A DNA stretch of 32,896 bases, from contig CALWAZ010000021.1 of assembly GCA_944375725.1 (NCBI GenBank), positions 1 through 32,896 on the forward strand. The letters are read 5' to 3'. The DNA is from an uncultured Merdimonas sp. Lineage in GTDB: Bacteria > Bacillota > Clostridia > Lachnospirales > Lachnospiraceae. Below are positions 32,828 through 32,896 of this stretch, piece after piece; positions within the stretch are counted from its first letter, which is position 1, and every line of letters begins with the position of its first letter. Below the pieces are notes generated by a model. The model was not told where the DNA came from. It saw only the letters and a list, made by a program, of their open reading frames with translations, and did not search any database. A program made the position numbers and the translations under genes.

Positions 32828-32896
32828 ATGAAAATCGATGTGATTATCCCTGTACACAGGCCAGGCCCGGAATTTGCAGAGCTTTTGAGACGGCTT
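32828..32896 (+). CDS. GT2 glycosyltransferase, start only, cut by the window end
   Basis: Only 23 residues are visible. The sequence MKIDVIIPVHRPGPEFAELL is the normal opening strand and first loop of a GT2 enzyme. A GGAG site lies about ten bases upstream. It comes after the terminator, so it may begin a new transcript, though I see no clear promoter in the short gap. Confidence 0.7.
   Translation, partial: MKIDVIIPVHRPGPEFAELLRRL

Overview
The window looks like chromosomal DNA from a Gram-positive gut clostridium, most likely a Lachnospiraceae-type Bacillota. The evidence is the strong AGGAGG-type ribosome sites with ATG, GTG and TTG starts, a LytR-CpsA-Psr (LCP) ligase, a GacH/LtaS-like phosphoglycerol transferase, a DUF6020 membrane protein and a CotH-VTC-DUF4956 set. 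The genus is inference. All genes lie on the plus strand, are tightly packed and often overlap by 4-20 bases. There is no gap over 300 bases, no RNA gene and no insertion sequence. The locus is a cell-wall or surface polysaccharide cluster, and the only convincing intrinsic terminator is at the far right, after the LCP gene.

Layout. (1) 0-2.6 kb: rfbB, rfbA and rfbC make dTDP-4-keto-6-deoxyglucose and start the dTDP-L-rhamnose branch; rfbD is not seen. (2) 2.6-7 kb: an unknown coiled-coil membrane protein, a Wzm/Wzt-type polysaccharide exporter and a two-domain GT2 transferase. (3) 7-15.3 kb: a DUF6020 membrane protein, a polyprenyl-phosphate GT2 enzyme and three tandem paralogous GT-C-like membrane proteins. 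(4) 15.3-20.7 kb: an AT-richer cassette with a WecE-type aminotransferase, an ArnC/GtrB-like GT2, an ATP-grasp ligase, a GltS-family transporter and two small ArnE/ArnF-like proteins. (5) 20.75-22.9 kb: an LtaS/GacH-like phosphoglycerol transferase split by an in-frame TGA, then a GtrA flippase. (6) 22.9-27.7 kb: two tandem CotH-like kinases, a VTC-domain protein and a DUF4956 membrane protein. (7) 27.7-32.7 kb: two GT2 enzymes, the initiating phosphoglycosyl transferase and the LCP ligase, then a terminator and the first 69 bases of another GT2 gene.

How it may work together. The phosphoglycosyl transferase starts a chain on undecaprenyl phosphate, cytoplasmic GT2 enzymes extend it (probably with rhamnose), and the ABC exporter moves it across the membrane. 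Outside, membrane GT-C proteins would add side sugars delivered on polyprenyl phosphate by the two membrane GT2 enzymes and the GtrA and ArnEF-like flippases. The LCP protein would attach the product to peptidoglycan. The most unusual part is the 15.3-20.7 kb cassette. It resembles the Arn (lipid A aminoarabinose) pathway rebuilt around a dTDP-4-amino-4,6-dideoxygalactose synthase, with an ATP-grasp ligase and a glutamate-type symporter inserted. I infer that it makes an aminoacylated amino sugar as a wall decoration.
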